In this document: piece after piece, positions 56,014 to 64,000 of the stretch
Position numbering within the stretch: the stretch's first letter is position 1
How the letters are laid out: each line of letters opens with the position of its first letter
DNA from: Halopseudomonas laoshanensis
GTDB lineage: Bacteria; Pseudomonadota; Gammaproteobacteria; Pseudomonadales; Pseudomonadaceae
NCBI RefSeq assembly: GCF_008365385.1
Contig: NZ_QOVF01000001.1
Location: 1,178,001-1,242,000, forward strand
Direction: 5' to 3'
Length of the DNA: 64,000 bases
Translations under genes and position numbers: made by a program
Notes under the pieces: generated by a model
Databases searched by the model: none
Told to the model about the DNA's origin: nothing
The model's input: the letters and a program-made list of their open reading frames with translations, nothing else

Positions 56014-57141
56014 TCATTCTCCCCCTGATTCGGCAGCCTTTCTGGCTGTCTCGTTTTTAATCTGGCCTTCGTGCGTGAGTACTGCGCCGGCGAGAATCTC
56101 GTCCTCCCAGTCCAGCGTCAGCGTGCCCTCCTTGACCATCAGCCCCACCAGCGCCAGCAGATTGCGGGCATAGAGTTCGGAGGCGTGTTCGGCCAGGTGG
56201 CTGGGAATATTCAGCGGCGCGACTATGGTGGTTGGGCCTATTTCTACCGTATCGCCTGGCTGCGTGAGCGGCGTATTACCGCCACCCTCCGCTGCTAGGT
56301 CGATGATGACGGATCCAGGCTTCATGCCCATGATCTGCGCCTCGCTGATGATTTTTGGGCTGGGCCTGCCGGGGATCGATGCGGTGGTAATCACCGCATC
56401 GGCACTCTGAATATGCCGGGTCAATACTTCCGCTACCTTGGTCTGCTCTTCTTCGGTCAGCTCGCGGGCATACCCACCCTGACCACTGGCAGACACGCCG
56501 GTGTCAACAAACTTGCCGCCGACCGATTCCACCTGCTCTTTGACCTCAGGACGCACGTCGTAGCCTTCGACCATCGCACCCAGGCGCTTGGCAGTAGCCA
56601 GCGCCTGCAAACCGGCGACGCCAGCGCCCATCACCAGCACACGCGCCGGGCGCAAGGAGCCTACCGCAGTAGTCATCATCGGCAGGATGCGATTCAAGTT
56701 GGTGGCGGCCAACAGCGCAGCGTAATAACCTGCCAGCGCCGCCTGGGAAGATAGTGCATCCATCGCCTGGGCACGGGTGATACGCGGCACCAGCTCCATG
56801 GCAAAGCAGGTAATATTGCCGTCGCGCAGCGCGCGGACTGTGGCTAGCTCCCTATGCGCGTAGACGAAGCAGCAAAGCACAGTGCCTGGCTTCATCTGCC
56901 CGATTTCCGCAATTGAAGGGGGCTGCACGCTGAAGATCAGGTCTATTTCGCCTTCTGGATTAGCTAGGGTCACCCCGGTAGTTTCGTAGGCGGCGTCAGG
57001 AATGCGTGCGGCCAAACCGGCTCCCGGTTGCAGGCTTATATCGATTCCTAGTTTCTGAAGTTTTTCTACTACGGCGGGAACCAGGGCAACGCGCTTTTCA
57101 TGCAGGCGGGTTTCTCTGGGGACGTACAGCTTGACTGGCAT
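56014..57141 (-). CDS. pntAa: NAD(P) transhydrogenase subunit alpha part 1 (NAD-binding)
   Basis: 375 residues. Alanine-dehydrogenase/PNT N domain (VPRETRLHEKRVALVP) and NAD-binding domain with VMGAGVAGLQALATAKRLGA. Soluble domain I. ATG at 57141 has AAGGAG; the longer frame is unsupported. pntAA belongs to the RccR regulon in P. fluorescens, but no TGTAGT/ACTACA palindrome is seen upstream here. Confidence 0.95.
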   Translation of the reverse strand: MPVKLYVPRETRLHEKRVALVPAVVEKLQKLGIDISLQPGAGLAARIPDAAYETTGVTLANPEGEIDLIFSVQPPSIAEIGQMKPGTVLCCFVYAHRELATVRALRDGNITCFAMELVPRITRAQAMDALSSQAALAGYYAALLAATNLNRILPMMTTAVGSLRPARVLVMGAGVAGLQALATAKRLGAMVEGYDVRPEVKEQVESVGGKFVDTGVSASGQGGYARELTEEEQTKVAEVLTRHIQSADAVITTASIPGRPSPKIISEAQIMGMKPGSVIIDLAAEGGGNTPLTQPGDTVEIGPTTIVAPLNIPSHLAEHASELYARNLLALVGLMVKEGTLTLDWEDEILAGAVLTHEGQIKNETARKAAESGGE

Positions 57142-57223
57142 GGAGGCTCCTTTGACGAGTCTTGTTTTGTCCCAGCATAGACCAAGACTGCACACAAAGG
57201 CACCTCAACGGCAACAACGGCGG

Positions 57224-58132
57224 CTATCCCCCCAACAACACCAACCACAAAGGTAACGTCACCGCAGAGAGCAGTGTTGACATGAAAATGACCGAGCTGA
57301 TGATACGGTTGTCCTGCTGACCCATATGGAAGGCCAGCACGTTTACGCCGGTCGGGCACGCAGCCATGATCACCAGCACGGTGCGGGCTTCCGGCTCCAG
57401 CCCGGGTATGGCGATACCAGCGATCAGCACCCCTATCGGAAACAGCACCAGCTTGCTCAGGGTCAGCAGGCTCATGCTCGCACTCAAGTGCAAACGGTAG
57501 TGGGACAGGCTCAGGCCCAGCACCAGGAGCGCACAGGGCAATGCGGCCGATGCCAGCCACTCTACCGCCTTCCACAGCGGCGAAGGCACTTGCCAACCGG
57601 ACAGGTTCAACAGCGCACCCAGCAGCAAGCCGATGATCAGCGGATTGGCCAGGCTCCTGAGCGTACTACGCAGATCAAACCCCTTGCCGTCCTCCTTGGC
57701 CCAGAACGCGTTGTAGAGACTCTGCGCTGTGAACAACACCAGACTATGGAAAATCAGAATGGCGAATAGATACACCAGATAGTCAGACCCCAGCACCAGC
57801 GTCACCACCGGAATACCCACCAGCACATTATTGGAGTAGCTGGCAGCCAGACCCATGCTGGTCGGGTGACCGATCCTGCGATGCATGATCAGATTGACCA
57901 CGCTGAAGACCGCCAGAGCAGGTAAAAAGTAGACCAGCACCAGCAAGGGCGATAGCGCCTGACCCAAATCGGCCTTGGCCAATCCAGAGAACAGCAGCAC
58001 CGGCATGAACAGTTTGAAGGTCACTGCGTTGAGGGAGCCGCCCGCATCACTTGGCACCCAACGACGCCAGCCGAGCAAATAGCCAAGCAGGATCAGACCA
58101 AAAACGGGAATAAGGGCGTGGATGACGACCAT
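57224..58132 (-). CDS. AEC-family (auxin-efflux-carrier type) transporter
   Basis: 302 residues, about ten membrane segments in two inverted halves; family features include FKLFMPVLLFSGLAKAD, ASYSNNVLVGIPVV and ACPTGVNVLAF. Substrates of bacterial members include malonate or malate; not assignable here. 82 bp upstream of pntAa on the same strand. Confidence 0.88.
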   Translation of the reverse strand: MVVIHALIPVFGLILLGYLLGWRRWVPSDAGGSLNAVTFKLFMPVLLFSGLAKADLGQALSPLLVLVYFLPALAVFSVVNLIMHRRIGHPTSMGLAASYSNNVLVGIPVVTLVLGSDYLVYLFAILIFHSLVLFTAQSLYNAFWAKEDGKGFDLRSTLRSLANPLIIGLLLGALLNLSGWQVPSPLWKAVEWLASAALPCALLVLGLSLSHYRLHLSASMSLLTLSKLVLFPIGVLIAGIAIPGLEPEARTVLVIMAACPTGVNVLAFHMGQQDNRIISSVIFMSTLLSAVTLPLWLVLLGG

Positions 58133-58257
58133 GCTGCGCTCCTGAAAGGCGGGTTGCGAAAGGCAACACCGCCAAGCGCGCAGTCTACCAGTGCATTCCC
58201 CCTGGAGCGCTTACGTCATGGGGAACACACCGTTGCATCTAGGATGCAACCACTTGC

Positions 58258-59082
58258 TCAGGCCGGATGGCCCTGAAACTCCTCTGCTACAGACGCCATC
58301 AATTGGGCATTGTCATGCTGCCAGGGGTGAAAATCTTCCTTGTAGAAATCCCGGTAATCGCTGATCAGGTGGGAGAAAAAACCCTGGGGCCCCCAAAGCC
58401 AGTACATGCCTTTGCACCAGGTCTTCACACTCAAGGCGCCATCTTTTCTCAGCATGTGCCAGGTGCCCACGGTAACGTCTTTGAGAAAGAAGAAGGTCGC
58501 CTGGCGCATGGCCTTGCGCAGAATGCTGCGGTCACCACAGACCTGCATATACACGTCAAACGCGACGGCCTTGTGCTCGGTCTCCTCCAGTGCATGCCAA
58601 CGCCATAGTTGGCGCAATTGCGGGGTGGCACCCTGGATCCACTGTGGGTCGCGCAGCATGGCGTTGGCCATGATCGCGGTAAAGTGCTCCATGGCCACGG
58701 TGCCGGCCAGTTGCCTCTCAGCGGAAAACTGCTTCTGCACAAAACGAATACGCTTCTTCACCGTGATCTCTAAGCGGTCTATGTCATACCCCAGATCGCG
58801 CAAGCGATTGTTATACTCCACATGTTCACGGCTGTGATGGCCTTCCTGACCGATAAAACCGCGAATCTGCTCTTTGAGCGCAGGGTCGGTAACCTGGTCG
58901 CGGAACTGCCTCACTGACTCGATAAAGTAGCGCTCGCCATCGGGAAACAACACCGACATGGCGTTGAAAAAATGCGTCTTGAATGGGTCATTACTGTGCC
59001 AATGCCGCGGTAGCGGATTGGGCAGATCAAAATCCATATGGCGCGGTCGTATGCTCAGGTTCGCGGGCGTCAGACTGGACAT
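58258..59082 (-). CDS. Predicted metal-dependent hydrolase (PF10118-like, ferritin-type motifs)
   Basis: 274 residues. Two ExxH-like metal motifs within helices: FIGQEGHHSREH (about 76-87), AMEHFTAIMAN, and WHALEETEHKAVAFDVY (about 170-186), suggesting a di-iron or similar centre. The family is annotated as metal-dependent hydrolase without firm biochemistry. Alone between the AEC transporter and the symporter. Confidence 0.82.
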   Translation of the reverse strand: MSSLTPANLSIRPRHMDFDLPNPLPRHWHSNDPFKTHFFNAMSVLFPDGERYFIESVRQFRDQVTDPALKEQIRGFIGQEGHHSREHVEYNNRLRDLGYDIDRLEITVKKRIRFVQKQFSAERQLAGTVAMEHFTAIMANAMLRDPQWIQGATPQLRQLWRWHALEETEHKAVAFDVYMQVCGDRSILRKAMRQATFFFLKDVTVGTWHMLRKDGALSVKTWCKGMYWLWGPQGFFSHLISDYRDFYKEDFHPWQHDNAQLMASVAEEFQGHPA

Positions 59083-59293
59083 GGGAGCTCCGGTTGCTTA
59101 ATTCGGCATGGCACCTCGGACGGGTGCCTAGGCTAAATATAAGCTGCGCAGTTGCCTGGCAACAGGTCGGATACAGCCAATTAACAGGCTGTTTCTGGCT
59201 CGATTCGAGGATGTTTGACGCTCAGGCTGGCGCTTTAGCCGTGCACAACTAATATTGGTTCAAATCCTTACCTCAACTTACGCAGGACGCTAC

Positions 59294-60706
59294 ATGACGG
59301 CGATCATCGACTTTCTGAATAATATCTTCTGGGGCTATGTGCTCATTTACGGGCTACTGGCAGTGGGTGTGTTCTTCACCATCAGGCTGGGGTTTCTGCA
59401 GTTCCTGCATTTCGGCGAAATGATCAAGGCCATTCGTGGCTCGCGAGAGAGCGACGAATCGGGTATCTCGCCCTTTCAGGCGCTCTGTACCAGCCTGGCT
59501 TCGCGGGTGGGTACGGGCAACATCGCCGGCGTAGCCGTTGCGCTCTACTTGGGTGGCGCAGGCGCGATTTTCTGGATGTGGATGGTAGCATTGGTGGGTA
59601 TGGCCACAGCCTACTCGGAAAGCACCCTGGCGCAGCTGTACAAGGTCCGTGATGGCAAGGGCCAGTACCGCGGGGGGCCGGCTTTTTATATTTCCAGTGG
59701 CCTCAAGGCGCCCTGGGCTGGTGGCATATTTTCCGTCTGCCTGATCATTTCCTTCGGGTTGGTATTCAACGCGGTGCAGGCCAATTCCATTGCAGATGCC
59801 ATGGAAGGTGCTTTCGGCTTCTCGAAAATGTGGGTCGGTTTGGCAATTGCTTTCTTTGCCGGATTGGTCATCTTTGGCGGGCTGCGCTCAATCGCACGCT
59901 TCGCCGAATTGATTGTGCCTTTCATGGCAGCCGCCTATGTGCTGATGGCGCTGGTGGTCATGGCGTTGCACTTTACCGAGGTGCCCGGCGTCCTGGCGAT
60001 GATCGTCAAGAGTGCCTTTGGCCTTGAAGAAGCAGCAGGTGGCGCGGCAGGCTCCGTTACAGCGGCGATGCTCAACGGCATCAAGCGCGGTCTGTTTTCC
60101 AACGAAGCGGGCATGGGTTCTGCACCCAACGTCGCTGCGACGGCCACGCCCGCCCCGCACCATCCTTCTTCACAAGGTCTGGTGCAGGCGATGGGCGTCT
60201 TTATCGACACCATCGTCATCTGTACCGCGACCGCGGTGATGATTCTGCTCTCCGGCGTGCTTGAGCCTGGCTCCGGCATCACCGGCACCCAGCTGACCCA
60301 GCAAGCCATGGAGTCGCATATCGGTGTTGCAGGTACTTACTTTATCGCCATTGCGATCCTGTTTTTCGCCTTCACGTCGATTGTTGCCAACTACTCCTAT
60401 GCCGAAAACGCGATGATCTTTCTCGGCGTCGGCAACACTGCCGGCCTTACCGTATTGCGCGTTGCGGCACTGGGCATGGTGATCTGGGGCGCGATGCAGG
60501 CGGTGGCCACAGTGTTCAATGCGGCGGATGCGTCCATGGGCCTGATGGCAACCATCAACCTGATCGCTATCGTGATGCTCTCGGGCACCGTAGTGAAGCT
60601 GACCAAGGATTATATGGCGCAGCGCAAAGCAGGCGTGGTGCCGAAGTTCAAGGCAACCGACTATCCTGAGTTGAAAGAGAAAATCAAGAACGATATCTGG
60701 CGTTAA
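59294..60706 (+). CDS. Sodium:alanine/glycine symporter (AGCS family)
   Basis: 470 residues, about ten to eleven membrane segments. AGCS signature SLASRVGTGNIAGVAVAL, plus FSNEAGMGSAPNVAATA and AENAMIFLGVGNT. Takes up alanine or glycine with sodium. ATG at 59294 follows AGGA by seven bases; the frame extends 13 codons further upstream without a ribosome site. Confidence 0.93.
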   Translation: MTAIIDFLNNIFWGYVLIYGLLAVGVFFTIRLGFLQFLHFGEMIKAIRGSRESDESGISPFQALCTSLASRVGTGNIAGVAVALYLGGAGAIFWMWMVALVGMATAYSESTLAQLYKVRDGKGQYRGGPAFYISSGLKAPWAGGIFSVCLIISFGLVFNAVQANSIADAMEGAFGFSKMWVGLAIAFFAGLVIFGGLRSIARFAELIVPFMAAAYVLMALVVMALHFTEVPGVLAMIVKSAFGLEEAAGGAAGSVTAAMLNGIKRGLFSNEAGMGSAPNVAATATPAPHHPSSQGLVQAMGVFIDTIVICTATAVMILLSGVLEPGSGITGTQLTQQAMESHIGVAGTYFIAIAILFFAFTSIVANYSYAENAMIFLGVGNTAGLTVLRVAALGMVIWGAMQAVATVFNAADASMGLMATINLIAIVMLSGTVVKLTKDYMAQRKAGVVPKFKATDYPELKEKIKNDIWR

Positions 60707-60744
60707 TCCAGTTGGGCGGACTCAGGAGTAGAGCCATCTAAAAC

Positions 60745-60770
60745 ATCAAGGGCTGAAATCAGCCCTTGAT
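60745..60770. terminator. Bidirectional terminator between the symporter and the SDR gene
   Basis: ATCAAGGGCTGA and its exact complement with a two-base loop (AA); short T runs outside on both strands. Overlaps the SDR stop codon. Confidence 0.85.
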
Positions 60771-61538
60771 TTCCTGCAGGCTGTTCCCGCCATCCACTAC
60801 CAGCATTTGCCCGGTCAGATAGCTGCAACCCTCACTCGCCAAGAACACCACCACACGCGCTATTTCCTCCGGCGTGCCTGGTCGCCCTACCGGCGTATGC
60901 AAACCCGCTGCTATCTCCTCCGGCTGACTGGAATGAGTCGCTATCCAGCCTGGCGCCACGGCGTTCACCGTTACACCCTGCCCTGCTACTTCATGCGCCA
61001 CCGCACGCGTCAACCCGACCATGCCGGATTTAGCTGCGCTGTAACCGGCAGTACCGGGGAAAGTCACCAGGGGCCCGGTGACCGATGCGATATTGACGAT
61101 GCGTCCGTAGCCGCTTTGCAGCATATGCGGCACCACCGCGCGGGTTACGTGAAAGCAGGTATTCAGGTTCAGATCGAATTCGCGCTGCCATTGCAGAAAA
61201 GGCAGTTTATGAAACAGTTCGGGTAGCGGTGTGTCGACACCGGTTTGCGTCATCCCGGCATTGTTGATCAGGATATCGATGCGGCCAAACTGCTGCATTG
61301 CCCGCTGGACCAATTCCTCCACCTGATCGGCATCTGTCAGATCGGCGACGTGCGCCAGACAGCGCTCACCACTGTCATCCAGCGCTCGCTGGCGATCAAA
61401 TATCCGGTTGGTGGTAGAGGTCAGCACCAGACTGGCACCGGCCTCAAACAGCAACCGCGCGGTAGCGAAGCCAATCCCCTCGGCACTCCCGGCGCCGGTG
61501 ACCAATGCTACCTTGCCTTGCATGTTGTGCGTCGCCAC
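60759..61538 (-). CDS. Short-chain dehydrogenase/reductase
   Basis: 259 residues. Rossmann motif VTGAGSAEGIGFATA, NNAG, catalytic Ser in NIASVTG and YSAAK, with C-terminal SYLTGQMLVVDGG. NAD(P) oxidoreductase of unknown substrate; resembles FabG-type enzymes. Starts with GTG at 61538, two bases after cysS, so it is in that operon; an ATG at 61523 lacks a ribosome site. Confidence 0.9.
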   Translation of the reverse strand: MATHNMQGKVALVTGAGSAEGIGFATARLLFEAGASLVLTSTTNRIFDRQRALDDSGERCLAHVADLTDADQVEELVQRAMQQFGRIDILINNAGMTQTGVDTPLPELFHKLPFLQWQREFDLNLNTCFHVTRAVVPHMLQSGYGRIVNIASVTGPLVTFPGTAGYSAAKSGMVGLTRAVAHEVAGQGVTVNAVAPGWIATHSSQPEEIAAGLHTPVGRPGTPEEIARVVVFLASEGCSYLTGQMLVVDGGNSLQEIKG

Positions 61539-61540
61539 AG

Positions 61541-62926
61541 TCAGTCCGCCAGTCGCCAGGTAGTACCGCCCTTGCCGTCTTCCAGCACCACACCCATCGC
61601 AGTCAGCTCATCGCGAATACGGTCTGATTCGGCCCAGTTCTTGTCCGCGCGCGCCTGCAGGCGTTGCTTGATCAATAGCTCGACCGAGTCAGCATCAACT
61701 CGGCCTTCGGCGCCGGCACGCAGGAAGGTATCCGGCTCCAATTGCAGCAACCCAAGGCTTTCGGCCAGCTCACGCAGGCGCGCAGCCAAGCCAGCCGCTG
61801 CCTCCATATCCGTGTCCTTGAGGCGGTTAACCTCGCGGACCATATCAAAGAGGACCGCACAGGCCTCAGGACTGTTGAAGTCATCATCCATGGCCGCGCC
61901 GAAGCGCTCGGCAAAAGCCTCGCCGCCAGCGGCAGGCGCCTGGGGCAAGCCTTTCAGTGCGTGATAGAAACGCTCCAAGGCGCCCTTGGCTTCCTTGAGG
62001 TTGTCTTCGGAGTAATTGATCGCGCTGCGGTAGTGGCTGGATACCAGCAGATAACGCACCACCTCAGGGTGATACTTCTCCAGCACCTCGCGAATGGTGA
62101 AGAAGTTACCCAGAGACTTGGACATCTTCTCGCCATCTACACGCACCGCACCGGCATGCATCCAGGCCATGGCGTAGGGCTTTTCGTTGGCCGCTTCACT
62201 CTGGGCGATCTCGTTTTCATGGTGCGGGAACACCAGATCCGGCCCGCCACCGTGAATATCGAAGGTATCGCCCAGACAGCAATTGGACATCACCGAGCAC
62301 TCGATATGCCAACCCGGACGCCCGTCGCCCCAGGGTGACGGCCAGCTCGGCTCGCCAGGCTTGACGCCTTTCCAGAGTACGAAATCCAGCGGATCTTCCT
62401 TGGCTTCGTCGACTTCCACCCGCGCACCGATGCGCAGGTCTTCAATCTTCTTGCGCGACAGCTTGCCGTAGCCGACGAACTTGGCCACACGATAGTAAAC
62501 GTCACCGTTTCCCGGTGCGTAAGCGTACCCCTTGTCGATCAGCGTCTGAATCATCGCATGCATGCCCGGCACATGGTCACTGGCCTTGGGCTCCATGTCC
62601 GGGCGCAGCACGTTCAGCCGCGCCTCGTCCTCGTGCATGGCAGCGATCATGCGTCCGGTCAGATCAAGGAAGCCCTCACCGTTCTCGTTGGCGCGGCGGA
62701 TGATCTTGTCGTCAATATCAGTGATATTGCGCACATAGGTCAGCTTGTAACCGCGAAAGCGCAACCAGCGAGCAACTACATCAAAGGCCACCATGACGCG
62801 GGCATGACCGATATGGCAGTAGTCATAAACAGTCATGCCGCACACGTACAGGCGTACGTGGTTGTCTTCCAGCGGCTTGAGTGGAGCTTTGGTCTTGCTC
62901 AGGGTGTTGTAGATCGACAGCGTCAT
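61541..62926 (-). CDS. cysS: Cysteinyl-tRNA synthetase
   Basis: 461 residues, as in E. coli. Class I synthetase: [18 protein letters not shown] holds the zinc cysteine and HIGH motif, [11 protein letters not shown] holds KMSKS, and WHIECSVMS holds a further zinc cysteine. Its ATG overlaps the glnS stop by one base (TAATG). Confidence 0.97.
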   Translation of the reverse strand: MTLSIYNTLSKTKAPLKPLEDNHVRLYVCGMTVYDYCHIGHARVMVAFDVVARWLRFRGYKLTYVRNITDIDDKIIRRANENGEGFLDLTGRMIAAMHEDEARLNVLRPDMEPKASDHVPGMHAMIQTLIDKGYAYAPGNGDVYYRVAKFVGYGKLSRKKIEDLRIGARVEVDEAKEDPLDFVLWKGVKPGEPSWPSPWGDGRPGWHIECSVMSNCCLGDTFDIHGGGPDLVFPHHENEIAQSEAANEKPYAMAWMHAGAVRVDGEKMSKSLGNFFTIREVLEKYHPEVVRYLLVSSHYRSAINYSEDNLKEAKGALERFYHALKGLPQAPAAGGEAFAERFGAAMDDDFNSPEACAVLFDMVREVNRLKDTDMEAAAGLAARLRELAESLGLLQLEPDTFLRAGAEGRVDADSVELLIKQRLQARADKNWAESDRIRDELTAMGVVLEDGKGGTTWRLAD

Positions 62927-64000
62927 TATTGGCCCCAGGAGTCTCTGAGTGTCACGGTACGATTGAATACCGGCTGGCCCGGTTTGGAATCCTTGCGATC
63001 AACACAGAAATAGCCTTCACGCTCGAACTGGAAGCGCTCTTCCGCTTCGGCACTGGCTAATGACGGCTCCGCGCGGCAGCCCTTGAGCACCAACAGGGAA
63101 TCGGGATTGATGTTCTCTAGGAAGGTATTGCCCTCCTCGTTCTTGTCCGGATTCGGCGCGCGGAACAGACGGTCGTACAGCCGCACTTCGCATTCAACGC
63201 TTTGCGCTGCCGGCACCCAGTGAATCACGCCTTTGACCTTGCGGCCTTCGGGGTTCTTGCCCAGCGTTTCCGGATCGTATGAGCACAATAGCTCAACAAT
63301 ATTGCCCTGCTCGTCGGTTACCGCTTCATCAGCACGGATCACGTAACTGCCGCGCAGGCGCACTTCGCCGCCTGGCAGCAAGCGCTTGTAGCCCTTCGGC
63401 GGATCGACCATGAAATCGTCCTGATCAATATATAGCTCGCGGCTGAACGGCAGCTCGCGTACGCCCATATCGTCCTTGGGATGACGCGGCAGATGCAGTT
63501 GCTCGGTCTGGCCTTCCGGGTAGTTGGTGATGGTCACTTTCAACGGGCGCAAGACGCACATGGCGCGTGGTGCGCTGGCATCCAGATCCTCACGAATACA
63601 GAACTCGAGTACGCCCATATCCACAACCGCATCGGAGCGGGTAACACCGATACGCTCACAAAACTCGCGCAGCGAGCCAGGGGTATAGCCACGGCGGCGG
63701 AAGGCGCTCAGGGTCGACATGCGCGGATCATCCCAGCCATCCACATGACCTTCGTCGACCAATTGCTTGAGCTTGCGCTTGCTGGTCACGGTGTAATTCA
63801 GATTCAGGCGCGCGAATTCGTACTGACGCGGCGTGGCCGGCACCGGCAGATTGCTCAGGCACCACTCATACAACGGCCGGTGATCTTCGAACTCCAGAGT
63901 ACAGATGGAGTGGGTAACCCCTTCCAGCGCATCAGACTGACCATGGGTAAAGTCATAGCTGGGGTACACGCACCACTTGTCACCGGTCTGGTGATGATGC
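62926..64000 (-). CDS. glnS: Glutaminyl-tRNA synthetase (partial, 5' end outside window)
   Basis: About 358 C-terminal residues are visible; the frame is open to the window edge ([19 protein letters not shown] is the first block), so the HIGH region lies outside. Landmarks: [46 protein letters not shown], and the two C-terminal anticodon-binding beta barrels ([16 protein letters not shown]). A GTG at 63969 is only an internal codon. Followed by cysS, the P. aeruginosa order. Confidence 0.96.
   Translation of the reverse strand, partial: HHHQTGDKWCVYPSYDFTHGQSDALEGVTHSICTLEFEDHRPLYEWCLSNLPVPATPRQYEFARLNLNYTVTSKRKLKQLVDEGHVDGWDDPRMSTLSAFRRRGYTPGSLREFCERIGVTRSDAVVDMGVLEFCIREDLDASAPRAMCVLRPLKVTITNYPEGQTEQLHLPRHPKDDMGVRELPFSRELYIDQDDFMVDPPKGYKRLLPGGEVRLRGSYVIRADEAVTDEQGNIVELLCSYDPETLGKNPEGRKVKGVIHWVPAAQSVECEVRLYDRLFRAPNPDKNEEGNTFLENINPDSLLVLKGCRAEPSLASAEAEERFQFEREGYFCVDRKDSKPGQPVFNRTVTLRDSWGQ

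Noticed and set aside
57142..57223. Looked for an RccR-type palindrome before pntAa, a known RccR target in P. fluorescens
   Set aside because: No TGTAGT/ACTACA pair in the gap nor upstream of the AEC gene.

Overview
The window is chromosomal DNA of a gammaproteobacterium in or close to Pseudomonas, probably a marine or Halopseudomonas-like lineage (inference). The evidence is gene content and order. clpA, clpS, cspD, icd, a NudJ-type Nudix gene, mnmA, hflD, purB, a RoxA-type oxygenase and aceA lie in the order I know from P. aeruginosa. So does the pseudomonad-specific block oprF, sigX, cmpX, crfX, rraA, ppsA, ppsR. No rRNA, tRNA, insertion sequence, prophage or CRISPR array was recognised. 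Coding density is high and neighbouring genes often overlap by 4-8 bases.

Layout. 1-18.2 kb: tamB (cut by the window edge) and tamA for outer-membrane protein assembly, xthA, the ClpA/ClpS protease adaptors, cspD, icd, nudJ-mnmA-hflD plus a DMT exporter, purB, a roxA/acetyltransferase/mini-secretin operon, and aceA. The isocitrate branch point is thus represented twice (icd and aceA). Both promoter regions carry TGTAGT...ACTACA palindromes of the type bound by the carbon regulator RccR. 18.3-25.6 kb: a thioesterase, the oprF-sigX-cmpX-crfX envelope-stress cluster, and the gluconeogenic pair ppsA/ppsR with rraA. 25.6-29.1 kb: a LysR regulator and a siderophore-type TonB receptor behind a Fur-like box.

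29.1-41.0 kb is the most interesting part. A TonB-dependent receptor, a lipoprotein beta-propeller phytase with two propeller domains, a private TolQ/TolR pair, a TolA/TonB hybrid energiser, a Tat-exported PhoX-type phosphatase and a secreted metallophosphatase lie on one strand. An AraC regulator and a GGDEF protein with a ruined active site are transcribed divergently. Three Pho-box-like direct repeats sit in front of these units. I read this as a phosphate-starvation system for capturing and hydrolysing phytate or similar organophosphates, with its own outer-membrane energising complex.

41.1-45.4 kb: a BenE transporter, a tiny Pmp3-family membrane protein, a CHAD (polyphosphate-binding type) protein, DUF411 and YkvA-type proteins, and an apparently active diguanylate cyclase. 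45.6-52.4 kb: a complete SUF iron-sulfur cluster operon led by iscR, with a strong type-1 IscR operator. 52.7-64 kb: an aldehyde dehydrogenase, the pntAa-pntAb-pntB transhydrogenase, an AEC transporter, a ferritin-like predicted metal-dependent hydrolase, a sodium:alanine symporter, an SDR oxidoreductase, cysS, and glnS (cut by the window edge).
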